Shown here: positions 27,117 to 35,386 of the stretch, in pieces | Layout of the letters: each line of letters opens with the position of its first letter | Position numbering within the stretch: the stretch's first letter is position 1 | Origin: DATJGF01 sp035495315 | GTDB lineage: Bacteria > Verrucomicrobiota > Verrucomicrobiia > Limisphaerales > UBA8199 | NCBI GenBank assembly: GCA_035495315.1 | Contig: DATJGF010000152.1 | Coordinates: 1 to 40,317, forward strand | DNA length: 40,317 nt | Direction: 5' to 3' | The notes under the pieces: generated by a model | What the model saw: only the letters and a program-made list of their open reading frames with translations | Database searches by the model: none | Told to the model about the DNA's origin: nothing | Translations under genes and position numbers: made by a program

Positions 27117-27887
27117 CTAGCGTGGCAAAAAGGATGTGAACCAGTTTTCGGGCGCAGCGGTAAAACTCCTAATCTCCCCGCGCCAGCGGAAACTCACGAC
27201 TTCAGCGTGCAAGGCATGATAAGGCAGCCTCAATTGTTGTCGTTGCGACTCAGTTAAGCGCCCCTCGACCAGCGCCAGGTACAGATCCTCGTCACCGCCA
27301 TAGAGCTTGTCGCCCACTATGGGGTGACCGATATGGGCGAGATGAATGCGAATCTGATGTTTGCGTCCCGTATGCGGCATGACGCGCAGGAGAGAAAAAG
27401 GGGATCCCTCGGACGAAGGGCCATTGTTCGAGGGGCCCGATTGGATAGGCTGACCTGCCGATCGATTGAATTTGGAAACCACATGATATTCGGTGCTGGC
27501 AGAGGCGCCATCGGCGCGCACACAATCCTTAATGGCGACCGTGCTGGCAAGGTCCTTGCCCAATGGCGCCTCGATTAAGCCGCGTTCATGGCTGACATGC
27601 CCGTGAACAATCGCCAGGTATTGTTTGCTGACCTCGCGGCCTTCCCACAATTTGCCCAACCGGCGAGCGGTGGGTTCATCCTTGGCGACAACGGTCACGC
27701 CGCTGGTTTCCCGATCGAGGCGGTTAATAAGATGCGGGTGGGATTCAGGGCCAAGATAGAGGCGAGTGCGGCTGATCAGACTCGAGTAGACATCGGTCTT
27801 GGTCGGATGACAAACCAGGCCCGCTGGCTTGTTGACGACCAGCAGCTCGTTGTCCTCGAAAAGGACCTCGAATAATTTGTCCACCAA
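27117..27887 (-). CDS. RluA-family 23S rRNA/tRNA pseudouridine synthase
   Basis: A 256-residue pseudouridine synthase. The catalytic motif is INRLDRETSGV with Asp58; other family blocks are VVNKPAGLVCHPT near the N-terminus, VSKQYLAIVHGHV, and the RKHQIRIHLAHIGHPIVGDKLY block, here split as RKHQIRIHLA and GHPIVGDKLYGG. It isomerises specific uridines in rRNA or tRNA; the exact target cannot be told. No N-terminal S4 domain, so it is closer to RluA/TruC types. Start is TTG at 27887 or GTG one codon later (27884); no ATG fits. The dehydrogenase follows 12-69 nt downstream depending on its start, so they are probably co-transcribed. About 20 residues (SAGQPIQSGPSNNGPSSEG) in the middle look like a small low-complexity insert. 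Confidence 0.92.
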   Translation of the reverse strand: MVDKLFEVLFEDNELLVVNKPAGLVCHPTKTDVYSSLISRTRLYLGPESHPHLINRLDRETSGVTVVAKDEPTARRLGKLWEGREVSKQYLAIVHGHVSHERGLIEAPLGKDLASTVAIKDCVRADGASASTEYHVVSKFNRSAGQPIQSGPSNNGPSSEGSPFSLLRVMPHTGRKHQIRIHLAHIGHPIVGDKLYGGDEDLYLALVEGRLTESQRQQLRLPYHALHAEVVSFRWRGEIRSFTAAPENWFTSFLPR

Positions 27888-27992
27888 ACCAGTATTGGAT
27901 ATGCCGCAGCGGGTCGCAAATGGTTCTTACGGGGTTTTCTGCAGGGCTGGAGTAGTATTAATCCGCGACTTGTCATTAAAGGAGGCGGTCGT

Positions 27993-28661
27993 ATGCTGAG
28001 GTTAATGAAAGGCAAGTTGGTGATGCCTCTGGCTCTGATGCTCGTGTTTGCGCTCTCGCGCATCCCGGGCATGCTGCCGCAAAATTTCAGCGCGGCCTAC
28101 GCGCTGGCGTTTTGCGCCGGGGTTTACTTTGCCGGCCGGCTGGCCTGGTGGCTGCCGCTGTCGACGCTGCTGCTCACCGACATTGCGCTAAATTGCTATT
28201 ACCGGTTCTACCTGGGTTGGCAGGTGTTCGACTTACCGGTCCTCAAGTACCAGGTGTTCAATTATATTGCGTATGTAGTGCTCATCTGGCTGGGCAGAAG
28301 GTATAAGCCAAATTCCTCATTCATTGGTTTACTGGGTGGCGGCATCCTAGGTGCTCTGTTGTTCTACCTCATTACGAACACGGCTTCGTGGCTTTTTAAT
28401 CCTTTTGGCAATCCCGAATACACCAAGACTTTCCTCGGGTGGCTGACGGCTCTGACCAAAGGCACCGCCGGATGGCCTGAGACGTGGCAATTCTTCCGCA
28501 ACACACTCCTGAGCGGCGGGATTTTCACCGGCCTCTTTGTTGGCGCGATGAAATTAACTGCGGCGTCGGAGTCCAAACAAGAAAAAGAGGATGCCAACGA
28601 ACCGGCACGTGCGGAACCCGAGCCGACAAAAGAGCCCGAAGAGGCGAAGGCCGGTCAATAG
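27993..28661 (+). CDS. DUF6580-type integral membrane protein
   Basis: A 222-residue protein with about five hydrophobic segments, seen at LVMPLALMLVFALSRI, ALAFCAGVYFAGRLAW, LPLSTLLLTDIALNCYY, VFNYIAYVVLIWLG and FIGLLGGGILGALLFYLI. The pattern, an RIPGMLPQNFSAAYALAFCA start followed by a TDI in the third segment, matches DUF6580 putative transport proteins (related in layout to ECF substrate-binding components), which is recalled knowledge, not a search result. The last about 35 residues are a charged, Glu/Lys/Pro-rich tail. AGGAGG at 27980-27985 sits 7 nt before ATG 27993, one of the best SD sites in the window. No riboswitch could be seen upstream. It is followed 35 nt later by a phosphoesterase gene. 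Confidence 0.82.
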   Translation: MLRLMKGKLVMPLALMLVFALSRIPGMLPQNFSAAYALAFCAGVYFAGRLAWWLPLSTLLLTDIALNCYYRFYLGWQVFDLPVLKYQVFNYIAYVVLIWLGRRYKPNSSFIGLLGGGILGALLFYLITNTASWLFNPFGNPEYTKTFLGWLTALTKGTAGWPETWQFFRNTLLSGGIFTGLFVGAMKLTAASESKQEKEDANEPARAEPEPTKEPEEAKAGQ

Positions 28662-28696
28662 TCTGGGTGGGTGGCGTTGGCGAAACGGAGAATCTC

Positions 28697-29179
28697 ATGA
28701 GCACGCCCGAAGGTGTCAAGATCGGCGTCATTTCTGATACCCACAATTTTTTCGATCCAAAAATTCCGGGACTTTTCAACGGGGTTGAGCACATCTTACA
28801 TGCCGGGGACATAGGGCTTCCCAGAATTCTGCTGGACCTTGAAGCCATCGCGCCGGTCACTGCGGTATCGGGCAACACAGATGATCCGGGGTTCCGCTAC
28901 AGCCTGACGGAAGTCATCCAACTCGCGGAACGCAAGTTTCTGATCCACCACATTGTTCAACCGCACAGCCTAAGCGATATGCTCAAGGAACGGATCGCGC
29001 GGGAGCGACCTGACGTGGTCGTGTTCGGACATACGCACAAACCGTTTTATCAAACCATCGACGGGGTCATCTTTTTCAATCCGGGCTACACGGGAAAGTC
29101 CCGTTTTGGAATGGAACGCACGCTGGCGATTTTGTATTGCGATGAAAAAGGGATCAGGCCTGAATTCTTGCGCCTATGA
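28697..29179 (+). CDS. Metallophosphoesterase, YfcE/MJ0936 type
   Basis: A 160-residue single-domain calcineurin-like phosphoesterase. Metal-binding motifs in order: DTH in GVISDTHNF, GD in HAGDIG, GNTDD, the histidine region LIHHIVQPHS, and GHTH in VVVFGHTHKPF. Start ATG 28697 follows GGAG at normal distance; the open frame continues upstream inside the DUF6580 gene, but that is not coding. The small size and motif layout fit phosphodiesterases of the YfcE group, acting on small phosphodiesters in the cytoplasm. It probably shares a transcript with the DUF6580 gene. Confidence 0.9.
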   Translation: MSTPEGVKIGVISDTHNFFDPKIPGLFNGVEHILHAGDIGLPRILLDLEAIAPVTAVSGNTDDPGFRYSLTEVIQLAERKFLIHHIVQPHSLSDMLKERIARERPDVVVFGHTHKPFYQTIDGVIFFNPGYTGKSRFGMERTLAILYCDEKGIRPEFLRL

Positions 29180-29506
29180 TTGAAACTGGTGGCTACCTGG
29201 CTGGTCACCAGGATTTCCAGCGGCGGACGCGGTTCTCGAGCATCCCTGCGGCGGGATTGGGTTGAAAACATCCTGGCGACAGTAGATGTGCGCTCCTGTC
29301 CAATGTGCGGTTAGCTGATAGCGAGATGCTGCCACAACTCGCAGGCGAGGACGCCCGGCGCTACGGTTCCGGCCCAAAAGGCATAGATTCCTGCGTTTCG
29401 ACTTGCGCCAAAGTCAAGAGCGGTTAGATTGCTAACCTGAAGCCGTGTTAGAAGATAGTCACAAGTCTGTACAAAGTAAATTCACATTGACATTGGAGAG
29501 GGTCCC
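29180..29506. other. Gene-free stretch before the CHRD gene
   Basis: No ORF with coding character was seen in these 327 bp. A possible hairpin lies right after the phosphoesterase stop (CTGGTG at 29186-29191 with CACCAG at 29206-29211), but without a U-run. The promoter of the CHRD gene must lie towards the right end; no clear -35/-10 pair was picked. Confidence 0.5.
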
Positions 29507-30640
29507 ATGAAAGCACTGAGCACACTGTCGCTGCTGTTGGCCATTGGCTTTTCAGCACAAGCCGCGTTAATCAAATTCCAACTTTCGCCGCCCGGCACTG
29601 ATGTTGCGGTCGGTTTAAGCGCAAGCAACCAGGTGCCGCCTGCTACAACCAGTACTGGGTCTGGCGGAGAAATCTCGGGTGGCATTGTTTTTGATACCGA
29701 CACCGGCATCCTGCAAGTTGCCGTCGGCTATGGCTCAGCCGCCGGATTCACCGACTTAACCGGCGCGGCTACCGCAATGCATATCCATGGTCCGGCCGGG
29801 GCCGGCACCAACGCCGATGTCCTGGTCAGCCTGGTCCCCTATAATTTTCCGGCCAGCGACCCCACCAAAGGCGGCGTGATCGTCGGAACCATTGCCTGGC
29901 CGAGCGCTGATATTTCTGCGCTATTGTCGGGCCTGACCTATCTCAACATTCACACTGCGGCCTTTCCGGACGGCGAAATCAGAGGCCAACTGATTGCGGT
30001 AAATGAGGCTCCGGTCGTGGTTTGTCCGGCGGCGGCACAGGTCGAATGCGGAACCGCAACGCCGCTGGTGGCATTGCTGACTGACGCGGAAGGCGACGCA
30101 CTCTCGGTCGTATGGGTTGTTAACGGTACAGCGGTGCAAACAAACAACCTGACGGCGCGCGGAGCGGGACTGCCCGTGATGGATTCCCTTACCCAGACAC
30201 TGCCTCTGGGCACGAACGTCATTCAGCTTGAAGTTACCGATACTGGCAGCAACGTGGTGTCTTGTTCGACTGAGATTGTGGTCGTTGATACCACGCCACC
30301 GGTGATTGTATCTGCCACGCCAAATCCTGCGAAGCTTTGGCCGCCGAACCATAAGCTGGTGCCTGTCACTATACAGGCCCAGGTGACCGACACTTGCAGT
30401 ACGACGACGTGGAAAATCGTGCGGGTATCGAGCAACGAACCCGTTAACGGTCACGGTGACGGCAATACCTCCCCGGATTGGGTGATTACTGGCAACCATA
30501 CGGTGAAGCTTCGCGCCGAACGCTCGGGCCAAGGCAGTGGGCGCGTCTACACGATTTCGTTGCAGGCGAAGGATGCCGCAGGGAATCTCTCAGACATCAA
30601 GCGGGTGACGGTGAGTGTTCCCCATAGCCAGGGGAATTAG
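29507..30640 (+). CDS. Exported CHRD-domain protein with Ig/HYR-like repeats
   Basis: A 377-residue protein with signal peptide MKALSTLSLLLAIGFSAQAA. Residues about 25-165 form a CHRD domain: LSASNQVPPATTSTGSG, an AATAMHIHGPAGAGTNAD centre, and YLNIHTAAFPDGEIRGQL at the end, all diagnostic. The rest consists of Ig-like beta modules, including a region with PVVVCPAAAQVECGT and VSCSTEIVVVDTTPPVI (HYR-like), then a PNPAKLWPPNHKLVPV phrase common in secreted proteins of this group. The SD GGAGAGGG lies just before ATG 29507. It is likely secreted or surface-bound; no enzymatic role seen. The C-terminus has no PEP-CTERM or other sorting signal. Confidence 0.92.
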   Translation: MKALSTLSLLLAIGFSAQAALIKFQLSPPGTDVAVGLSASNQVPPATTSTGSGGEISGGIVFDTDTGILQVAVGYGSAAGFTDLTGAATAMHIHGPAGAGTNADVLVSLVPYNFPASDPTKGGVIVGTIAWPSADISALLSGLTYLNIHTAAFPDGEIRGQLIAVNEAPVVVCPAAAQVECGTATPLVALLTDAEGDALSVVWVVNGTAVQTNNLTARGAGLPVMDSLTQTLPLGTNVIQLEVTDTGSNVVSCSTEIVVVDTTPPVIVSATPNPAKLWPPNHKLVPVTIQAQVTDTCSTTTWKIVRVSSNEPVNGHGDGNTSPDWVITGNHTVKLRAERSGQGSGRVYTISLQAKDAAGNLSDIKRVTVSVPHSQGN

Positions 30641-30669
30641 TGCCTGGCCCGATAGTTTCAGGCGGGAAG

Positions 30670-30720
30670 CCAAAGACCGAAATCCGAGGGTCGAAGCCCG
30701 AAAGGGCCAAAGCCCGAGGT
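30670..30720. repeat. Degenerate heptamer repeat, CCGAAAT/CCAAAG type
   Basis: Just after the CHRD gene the DNA reads CCAAAGA, CCGAAAT, CCGAGGG, TCGAAGC, CCGAAAG, GGCCAAA and onward in 7-nt steps. It occupies much of the 190-bp gap between two convergent genes. Confidence 0.65.
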
Positions 30721-30830
30721 CGGCGGCTTTGCGTCGACGCGTCGAGCGCTGTCGGAAATCTCTTCGCCGTTCGCGCCTTCGCTGTTGGTTGGAATCTTGA
30801 ACAGCGAAGGCACAAAGACGCGGAAGAAAA

Positions 30831-33092
30831 CTAATCGGTGGTTTCTTTGGGCCTTTCAGCTTTGGACCCCTGCCCGCTTCGCTCGATCGCGATTTCCTTA
30901 ATCCGCCGCAAATCGAGCTTGCCGGTGCCCAAATAGGCAAATGCGTCGACGTGGAAGAATTGGTCGGGGCGAGGTTTCCAGAGATTTGGCAGATCGCTTT
31001 CCGCCAATTTCGCCAAACAAGCTTGTAAGGGCGCATCGGCCAGTTTGTGCAGCACGACCAACCGTTCACCTTTCTTCTCGTCCGGCACGCCCGCCACAAC
31101 AAACGTTTGTTCGGTCGCGCTTACCAGATCATGGAGTTTCTCTTCGATTTTGATGTGCGGAACCATTTCGCCGCCAATCTTGCTGAAGCGACTCAACCGA
31201 TCGGTTATTTGAAGGAACCCATCTTGATCCATCGCGGCGATATCTCCAGTGGTATACCAACCGTCGCGCAATACTTCGCCGGTTTTGTCCGGGCGACCCA
31301 AATAGCCCAGCATGACATTGGGACCGCGGATCAACAACAGCCCGGCCAGACCGGCGGGCAAAGGGTCTAATGTTTGAGGATCCACAATTCGGACGCAGAC
31401 ACCTGGCACCGGGTGGCCAATCTTGCCACGCTTCCCGCCAACCTGCCGGAAGCCGGCAGACCGAAAATCGTGCGTGTTGACAGCCACTGCCGGCGCGCAC
31501 TCGGTGCAACCATAGCCCTCGAGTGGGCGGATGCCGAATTGGTCTTCGAAAGCGACGGCGAGCCGCTCGGGCAACTTCTCTGCGCCGGTCATCACTACGC
31601 GCAAGCTGCCGAAGTCCTCCCCCGAGCAGCCGCGCAAATAGAGCTGGAGAAACGTAGGGGTCGCGAGGAGAAAGGTCAGACGATATTGGCTCACCAAAGG
31701 CCCAATAGCTTTGGCGTCCAGCGGGTTTGGATAATACACGACGCGCACACCCAGAATGGCTGGCAAACAGAGCGTGCCGGTAAACCCGAAGGAATGGAAG
31801 AAAGGCAGTATGCCCAGCATACCATCATCGCGATCGAGACCAAAGATCTGCTCGAGCTGTTGGACATTGGAACCGACGTTATAATGACTCAACATTACGC
31901 CTTTCGGATCACCGGTGCTGCCGCTGGAGAAAATGATGGTCGCCAGGTCATCGATATTCACCAGCCGGCTGCAACCAAGACTCCGTTCCAACGCTCTGAC
32001 CGGCAAACACCATGCGCTCAGCGTCGCCGACAATTTCTCGCCCAACCCAGGACGCGCGGCGATCTCCTCAACCAGGACGGGTGGGATCGGTAAGTTGATC
32101 TTCAGCTTCTGGACAAACAGTTTCGAGGTGAGAACCGTCCGGATATCGCACTGGCGCAGGCAGGAAGCCAGCACTTCGGCCGAGACGGTGTAATTCAAGT
32201 TGACGGGGACTTTTCCGGCCAGCAACACCGCGAAATTAATTAGTGCTCCCGGCACTGACGGCGGCAGCAAGATCCCAACCATCCTTTGTTCACCCCAGAC
32301 CTTGCGCAGCCGCCTGGCGAGGAAAATGGAGCGGACCAGGGCCGCGCCGAGGCTCAACTGCGGAGTCTGGGGATCCGCCATTGCGAACCGGAACGGGTGT
32401 CGCCGCGCGTTGCGAATGAACCCGCGGTGGAGCGGGAGCATGCGCGGTTTACGGTATGTCCAGGCTTCAGCCATGAGTTCCTGCACGGCCTGGCGAACCT
32501 CCAACGGGGACGCCGTGTGCGGCATCGGTTTGCCGATATTTACCGTCACGGGAAACGGAATGCGGCGCGGCAGCTTCCACAGAAAACGCCCCTTCTCAAA
32601 ACTGAAGATGCTTCCCCAGACTCCATCCAACGCGACGGGAATGATCGGGGCCTCGACGTCTTTCATGATTCGCTCAAACCCGCGTCGAAAAGGAAGCATG
32701 TGCCCGATGCGCGTGATTTGTCCCTCGGCAAAAATGCAGACGAGCTCGCCTCGTTGAATCGCCTCGCTCGCGGTGCGCAGCGATTGAAGCATTTCGCGCG
32801 GACGCAACTCCGAGGAGATGGGAATGGCCTCCATCAGCCGGGCGATAGGATGGATCCAGCGTTGCTCATAAATCCCCTTATACATGACGAACCGGATGTG
32901 CCTGCGTGTTGAAGCTGCGAGGAGCAGGGCATCCACCAACGAGAGATGGTTGCAGACCAACAACGCGCCGCCGGTCTGGGGAATGTTGCTGACCCCAATT
33001 GCGCAGACTCGATAAAACGTATGAGTTAGAATCCAGAGCAAAGAGCGCAAAATCGACCGAGAAAAGCGAGGGGGTTTGGAAGCGGAGGTCAT
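30831..33092 (-). CDS. Aas-like fusion: PlsC acyltransferase plus acyl-activating (AMP-binding) domain
   Basis: From ATG 33092 the protein has 753 residues with the same domain order as E. coli Aas (about 719). The PlsC domain (about 1-210) has NHLSLVD (His49, Asp54; the HX4D motif), FAEGQIT near residue 123 and PIIPVALDGVWGS. The AMP-binding domain (about 240-750) has the phosphate loop SSGSTGDPKG at 389-398, followed by GYGCTECAPAVAVN, GWYTTGDIAAMDQDG and a C-terminal lysine region TGKLDLRRIK. Aas reacylates lysophosphatidylethanolamine using an acyl group it first loads on ACP. The start codon overlaps the stop of the MFS gene by ATGA (33089-33092), so the transporter and the enzyme are translationally coupled. 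A longer frame to 33164 exists but overlaps the MFS gene. Confidence 0.92.
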   Translation of the reverse strand: MTSASKPPRFSRSILRSLLWILTHTFYRVCAIGVSNIPQTGGALLVCNHLSLVDALLLAASTRRHIRFVMYKGIYEQRWIHPIARLMEAIPISSELRPREMLQSLRTASEAIQRGELVCIFAEGQITRIGHMLPFRRGFERIMKDVEAPIIPVALDGVWGSIFSFEKGRFLWKLPRRIPFPVTVNIGKPMPHTASPLEVRQAVQELMAEAWTYRKPRMLPLHRGFIRNARRHPFRFAMADPQTPQLSLGAALVRSIFLARRLRKVWGEQRMVGILLPPSVPGALINFAVLLAGKVPVNLNYTVSAEVLASCLRQCDIRTVLTSKLFVQKLKINLPIPPVLVEEIAARPGLGEKLSATLSAWCLPVRALERSLGCSRLVNIDDLATIIFSSGSTGDPKGVMLSHYNVGSNVQQLEQIFGLDRDDGMLGILPFFHSFGFTGTLCLPAILGVRVVYYPNPLDAKAIGPLVSQYRLTFLLATPTFLQLYLRGCSGEDFGSLRVVMTGAEKLPERLAVAFEDQFGIRPLEGYGCTECAPAVAVNTHDFRSAGFRQVGGKRGKIGHPVPGVCVRIVDPQTLDPLPAGLAGLLLIRGPNVMLGYLGRPDKTGEVLRDGWYTTGDIAAMDQDGFLQITDRLSRFSKIGGEMVPHIKIEEKLHDLVSATEQTFVVAGVPDEKKGERLVVLHKLADAPLQACLAKLAESDLPNLWKPRPDQFFHVDAFAYLGTGKLDLRRIKEIAIERSGQGSKAERPKETTD

Positions 33093-34348
33093 GGTACTGA
33101 TAGACTCGCTGGTGTGGGTAGGGGCCGAGAACGCTGGGCGGTTTTCAGAGCCAGTGCGAGCCAAAACCCTGAACCGACCAGCAATACCGCCGGCAATACC
33201 AATACCGCCTTGCGCAAGTCGTGATTCCAGGCATCAGCCAATCGGCCGACAATTTCCGGTGACCACATATCGCCGAAAAAGTGGATCATAAAGATGGAAA
33301 GGGCCATGGCGCTGGCTCGCAAATTGAGCGGAACGGTTTCAATAATCAGCGTATTGACTGGCCCCGTCGACAGGAACAGCAGGAACATCGCAATGGCCAA
33401 AAGGGTCATCGTGGCTCCGGCAGACGGCACCAGGAAGGCCGCGAAGGACACTGGAACTGCGATAAGCACCGAGCTGCCCAACAACCACGCATAACCGGCG
33501 GGGTTCCGCTTTTGCCACGCGCTTGCGGCAAGGCCGCCGACGAGGGTCCCTACCAATCCGGCGATCACCAGCACCGCCCCAAAGAACCTGTCAGCTTGCG
33601 CAGTCGTCAACTGATGGGTTCGCTCGAGGAAGGTCGGTCCCCAAAATCCAAAAGCGCCCAGTGCAAAAGTATAGGCGACATACCCCCAAACGACCAATTG
33701 ATACTGGGCATTTGTGAACAGCTTCAGGAAATCCCGGGCGTTCGGCTTGCTGACTACCTCCCCGACTTTTAGGTCTGCCTGTCCTCGATGCGGGTCGCGG
33801 AACGGCAAGAGAATCAAGGCCAGCAGCAATCCCGGTATGCCGGCGCAAATGAAAGCACGGCGCCAGCCCCAGTGGGCGGAAATTTCTCCACCGACGAGGT
33901 AACCCAGCGCTGAACCTACCGGGATCGCGACATAGAAGATCGTCAGAGCCATGTTGCGTTTTTCGCCACCAAACGCATCGGAGATCAGGCTCGGGCTGAT
34001 GGTCGCATAACTGGCTTCGCCCAAACCGACGAGTACCCGAAAGAGCAGCAACACGCCAAACCCGCCCGCAAAACCGGTGAGAATTGTGCCGACGCTCCAG
34101 ACGAAAATCCCGAAGGCGATCAACCATTTTCGCGAGAACCGGTCGCCTAAATATCCAAAGAAGGGAGAGGTGACGAAATAACCGATCATGAAAGCAGTTA
34201 CTGTTCGGCCGGAATCTCCGTAATCGATTCCAAATTCATTCGCGAGCGGGGTCCGGACAGCATTCAGGACAAACCGATCCAGGTAATTGAGCAGGTTAAG
34301 CCCGGTCAGAATGAACAGAATCCAAAATGGCTTCAGTTGTTGGCGCAC
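33089..34348 (-). CDS. Spinster-family MFS transporter (putative lysophospholipid transporter)
   Basis: A 419-residue, about 12-helix major facilitator. It shows the Spinster (Spns) subfamily pattern: LLNYLDRFVLNAVRTPL in helix 1, the GYFVTSPFFGYLGDRFSRK loop (MFS motif A), LVGLGEASYATISPSLISD, and FYVAIPVGSALGYLVGG. In animals Spns1 exports lysophospholipids from lysosomes and Spns2 exports sphingosine-1-phosphate; bacterial homologues have been described, but their natural substrates are poorly known. Starts with GTG at 34348. Its stop overlaps the start of the Aas-like gene, and LplT, an unrelated MFS subfamily, is the natural partner of Aas in E. coli. A lysophospholipid substrate is therefore a reasonable inference. 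Confidence 0.9.
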   Translation of the reverse strand: MRQQLKPFWILFILTGLNLLNYLDRFVLNAVRTPLANEFGIDYGDSGRTVTAFMIGYFVTSPFFGYLGDRFSRKWLIAFGIFVWSVGTILTGFAGGFGVLLLFRVLVGLGEASYATISPSLISDAFGGEKRNMALTIFYVAIPVGSALGYLVGGEISAHWGWRRAFICAGIPGLLLALILLPFRDPHRGQADLKVGEVVSKPNARDFLKLFTNAQYQLVVWGYVAYTFALGAFGFWGPTFLERTHQLTTAQADRFFGAVLVIAGLVGTLVGGLAASAWQKRNPAGYAWLLGSSVLIAVPVSFAAFLVPSAGATMTLLAIAMFLLFLSTGPVNTLIIETVPLNLRASAMALSIFMIHFFGDMWSPEIVGRLADAWNHDLRKAVLVLPAVLLVGSGFWLALALKTAQRSRPLPTPASLSVP

Positions 34349-34660
34349 GTCGTGTCAACCGGATTTCGAATAATCAAATCCGGCAATTAATTAAATAGCT
34401 GAAACAATTGGTTTAACGGCTCGGGATCATGAACTGGCTGGAGGAGGCCACGTTTTGCTAACATGGTTTTAGAATAGCCCCAGGGGCTTTCAGGCACTAA
34501 TCGATAAAAGGATCTTCTGTATCGAAACGATCGAATCGACGGCGCACCGTCAGCCAAGCCTCACCGGGGTCAGCGGTACAGAGATAGAAGCCTCCCAACA
34601 CCCTTCGAAGGGCGAAGGAATTAGTGGGTAAACCCCACGATGGAAGCGGACGAGACTCGG
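34349..34660. other. Gene-free stretch between MFS and RRM genes
   Basis: No convincing gene in these 312 bp. A perfect 12-bp palindrome, CCCTTCGAAGGG, lies at 34601-34612, about 50 bp downstream of the RRM stop on the minus strand and possibly part of a 3' hairpin. A minus-strand frame is open through this part (it continues as a shadow of the RRM gene), but it has no start of its own here. Confidence 0.5.
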
Positions 34661-34975
34661 TTAACGCCGCTCGCGGTAACCACCGCCACCGCCGCCACCA
34701 CCGCCACGCCCGCCGGCTGGACGCTCTTCCCGGGGCCGGGCTTCGTTGACAGTAAGCGCACGGCCTTGGAAGTCTTTCTGGTGAAACATGGTGATGGCTT
34801 TGGAGGCGTCTTCCGGAGATCCCATTTCCACGAAGGCAAATCCGCGGGAGCGTCCGGTAGCTCGGTCCTGCATAATGTTGACTGCAACCACCGGCCCTGC
34901 CTGCGCAAAGTAGTCCTGCAGATCGTTCTCGGTTGTGGTGAAGGGAAGATTCCCAACAAATAATCTGGCCGCCAT
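34661..34975 (-). CDS. RRM-type RNA-binding protein, glycine-rich tail
   Basis: A 104-residue protein with one RNA recognition motif: RNP2 as RLFVGNLPF and RNP1 as RGFAFVEM, with normal spacing. After the domain (about 1-80) comes a tail rich in Arg and Gly (EERPAGGRGGGGGG, ending YRERR). This layout is the same as the small bacterial/cyanobacterial Rbp proteins and plant glycine-rich proteins, often cold-responsive. It binds single-stranded RNA in the cytoplasm; target unknown. The gene is monocistronic, with a long untranslated stretch upstream. Confidence 0.95.
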   Translation of the reverse strand: MAARLFVGNLPFTTTENDLQDYFAQAGPVVAVNIMQDRATGRSRGFAFVEMGSPEDASKAITMFHQKDFQGRALTVNEARPREERPAGGRGGGGGGGGGYRERR

Positions 34976-35110
34976 ATGTTTTGAGTTGTATCCCCCGCAC
35001 TGACCAGTGAACGTGCCCTGTCCGTGCCCTTAATTGTCGCCTCGACAGCCCGAAACCACAATTCACGATGCACCAAGTCTTGCGGCTGAGATGTCCGTAT
35101 TTAATGCAAA

Positions 35111-35167
35111 AGCCCGAATCGACGCAAGCACAATGTTGTACCCTTTAGCAATATCTGGATTCGGGCT
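35111..35167. repeat. Inverted repeat with 10-bp arms
   Basis: AGCCCGAATC (35111-35120) and GATTCGGGCT (35158-35167) are perfect inverted copies separated by 37 nt, which contain a smaller ACAA/TTGT hairpin. It lies in the gap between the RRM gene and the probable lipoprotein gene and 36 bp before a small ORF. Could be a structured leader or a remnant of a miniature element; neither is shown. Confidence 0.5.
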
Positions 35168-35203
35168 GGCAAACCGGCGGATTTATGCAGAAGGCTGGCT
35201 TCT

Positions 35204-35308
35204 ATGAAACATTTCCGGTATTTAAGCTCAATCGATGCAGTGGCCGCGGCGATGGGACTAAGCACCTCAGCTTCAGCTAAATCCGTGCACTGGGCTACAG
35301 GCTTCTGA
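35204..35308 (+). pseudogene. Short secreted-peptide ORF, possibly frameshifted remnant
   Basis: A 34-codon ORF, MKHFRYLSSIDAVAAAMGLS and onward, with a signal-peptide shape ending in TSASA before KSVHWATGF and a stop. AGAAGG lies about 10 nt upstream of the ATG. A one-base shift at the end would continue into another open frame (SDPVKALYHWKVH), so it may be the 5' end of a broken exported-protein gene. It may also be a chance ORF; coding capacity is not proven. Confidence 0.3.
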
Positions 35309-35386
35309 TCCGGTTAAGGCGCTTTACCACTGGAAGGTACACATACTTATCTTATACGTGCTATCAGTGAGCTCCATCGCAGGTGC

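Noticed and set aside
27888..27992. Cobalamin or other riboswitch before the DUF6580 gene
   Set aside because: The leader is about 100 bp, with no B12-box or other conserved motif recognised.
34601..34612. Palindrome CCCTTCGAAGGG as terminator of the RRM gene
   Set aside because: The stem is short and there is no U-run; kept only as a remark in the gene-free stretch.
34497..35066. 189-codon minus-strand frame overlapping the RRM gene
   Set aside because: It is a shadow of the RRM gene in its middle part; the 54 codons beyond the RRM stop have no start of their own, and the RRM motifs settle which frame is real.
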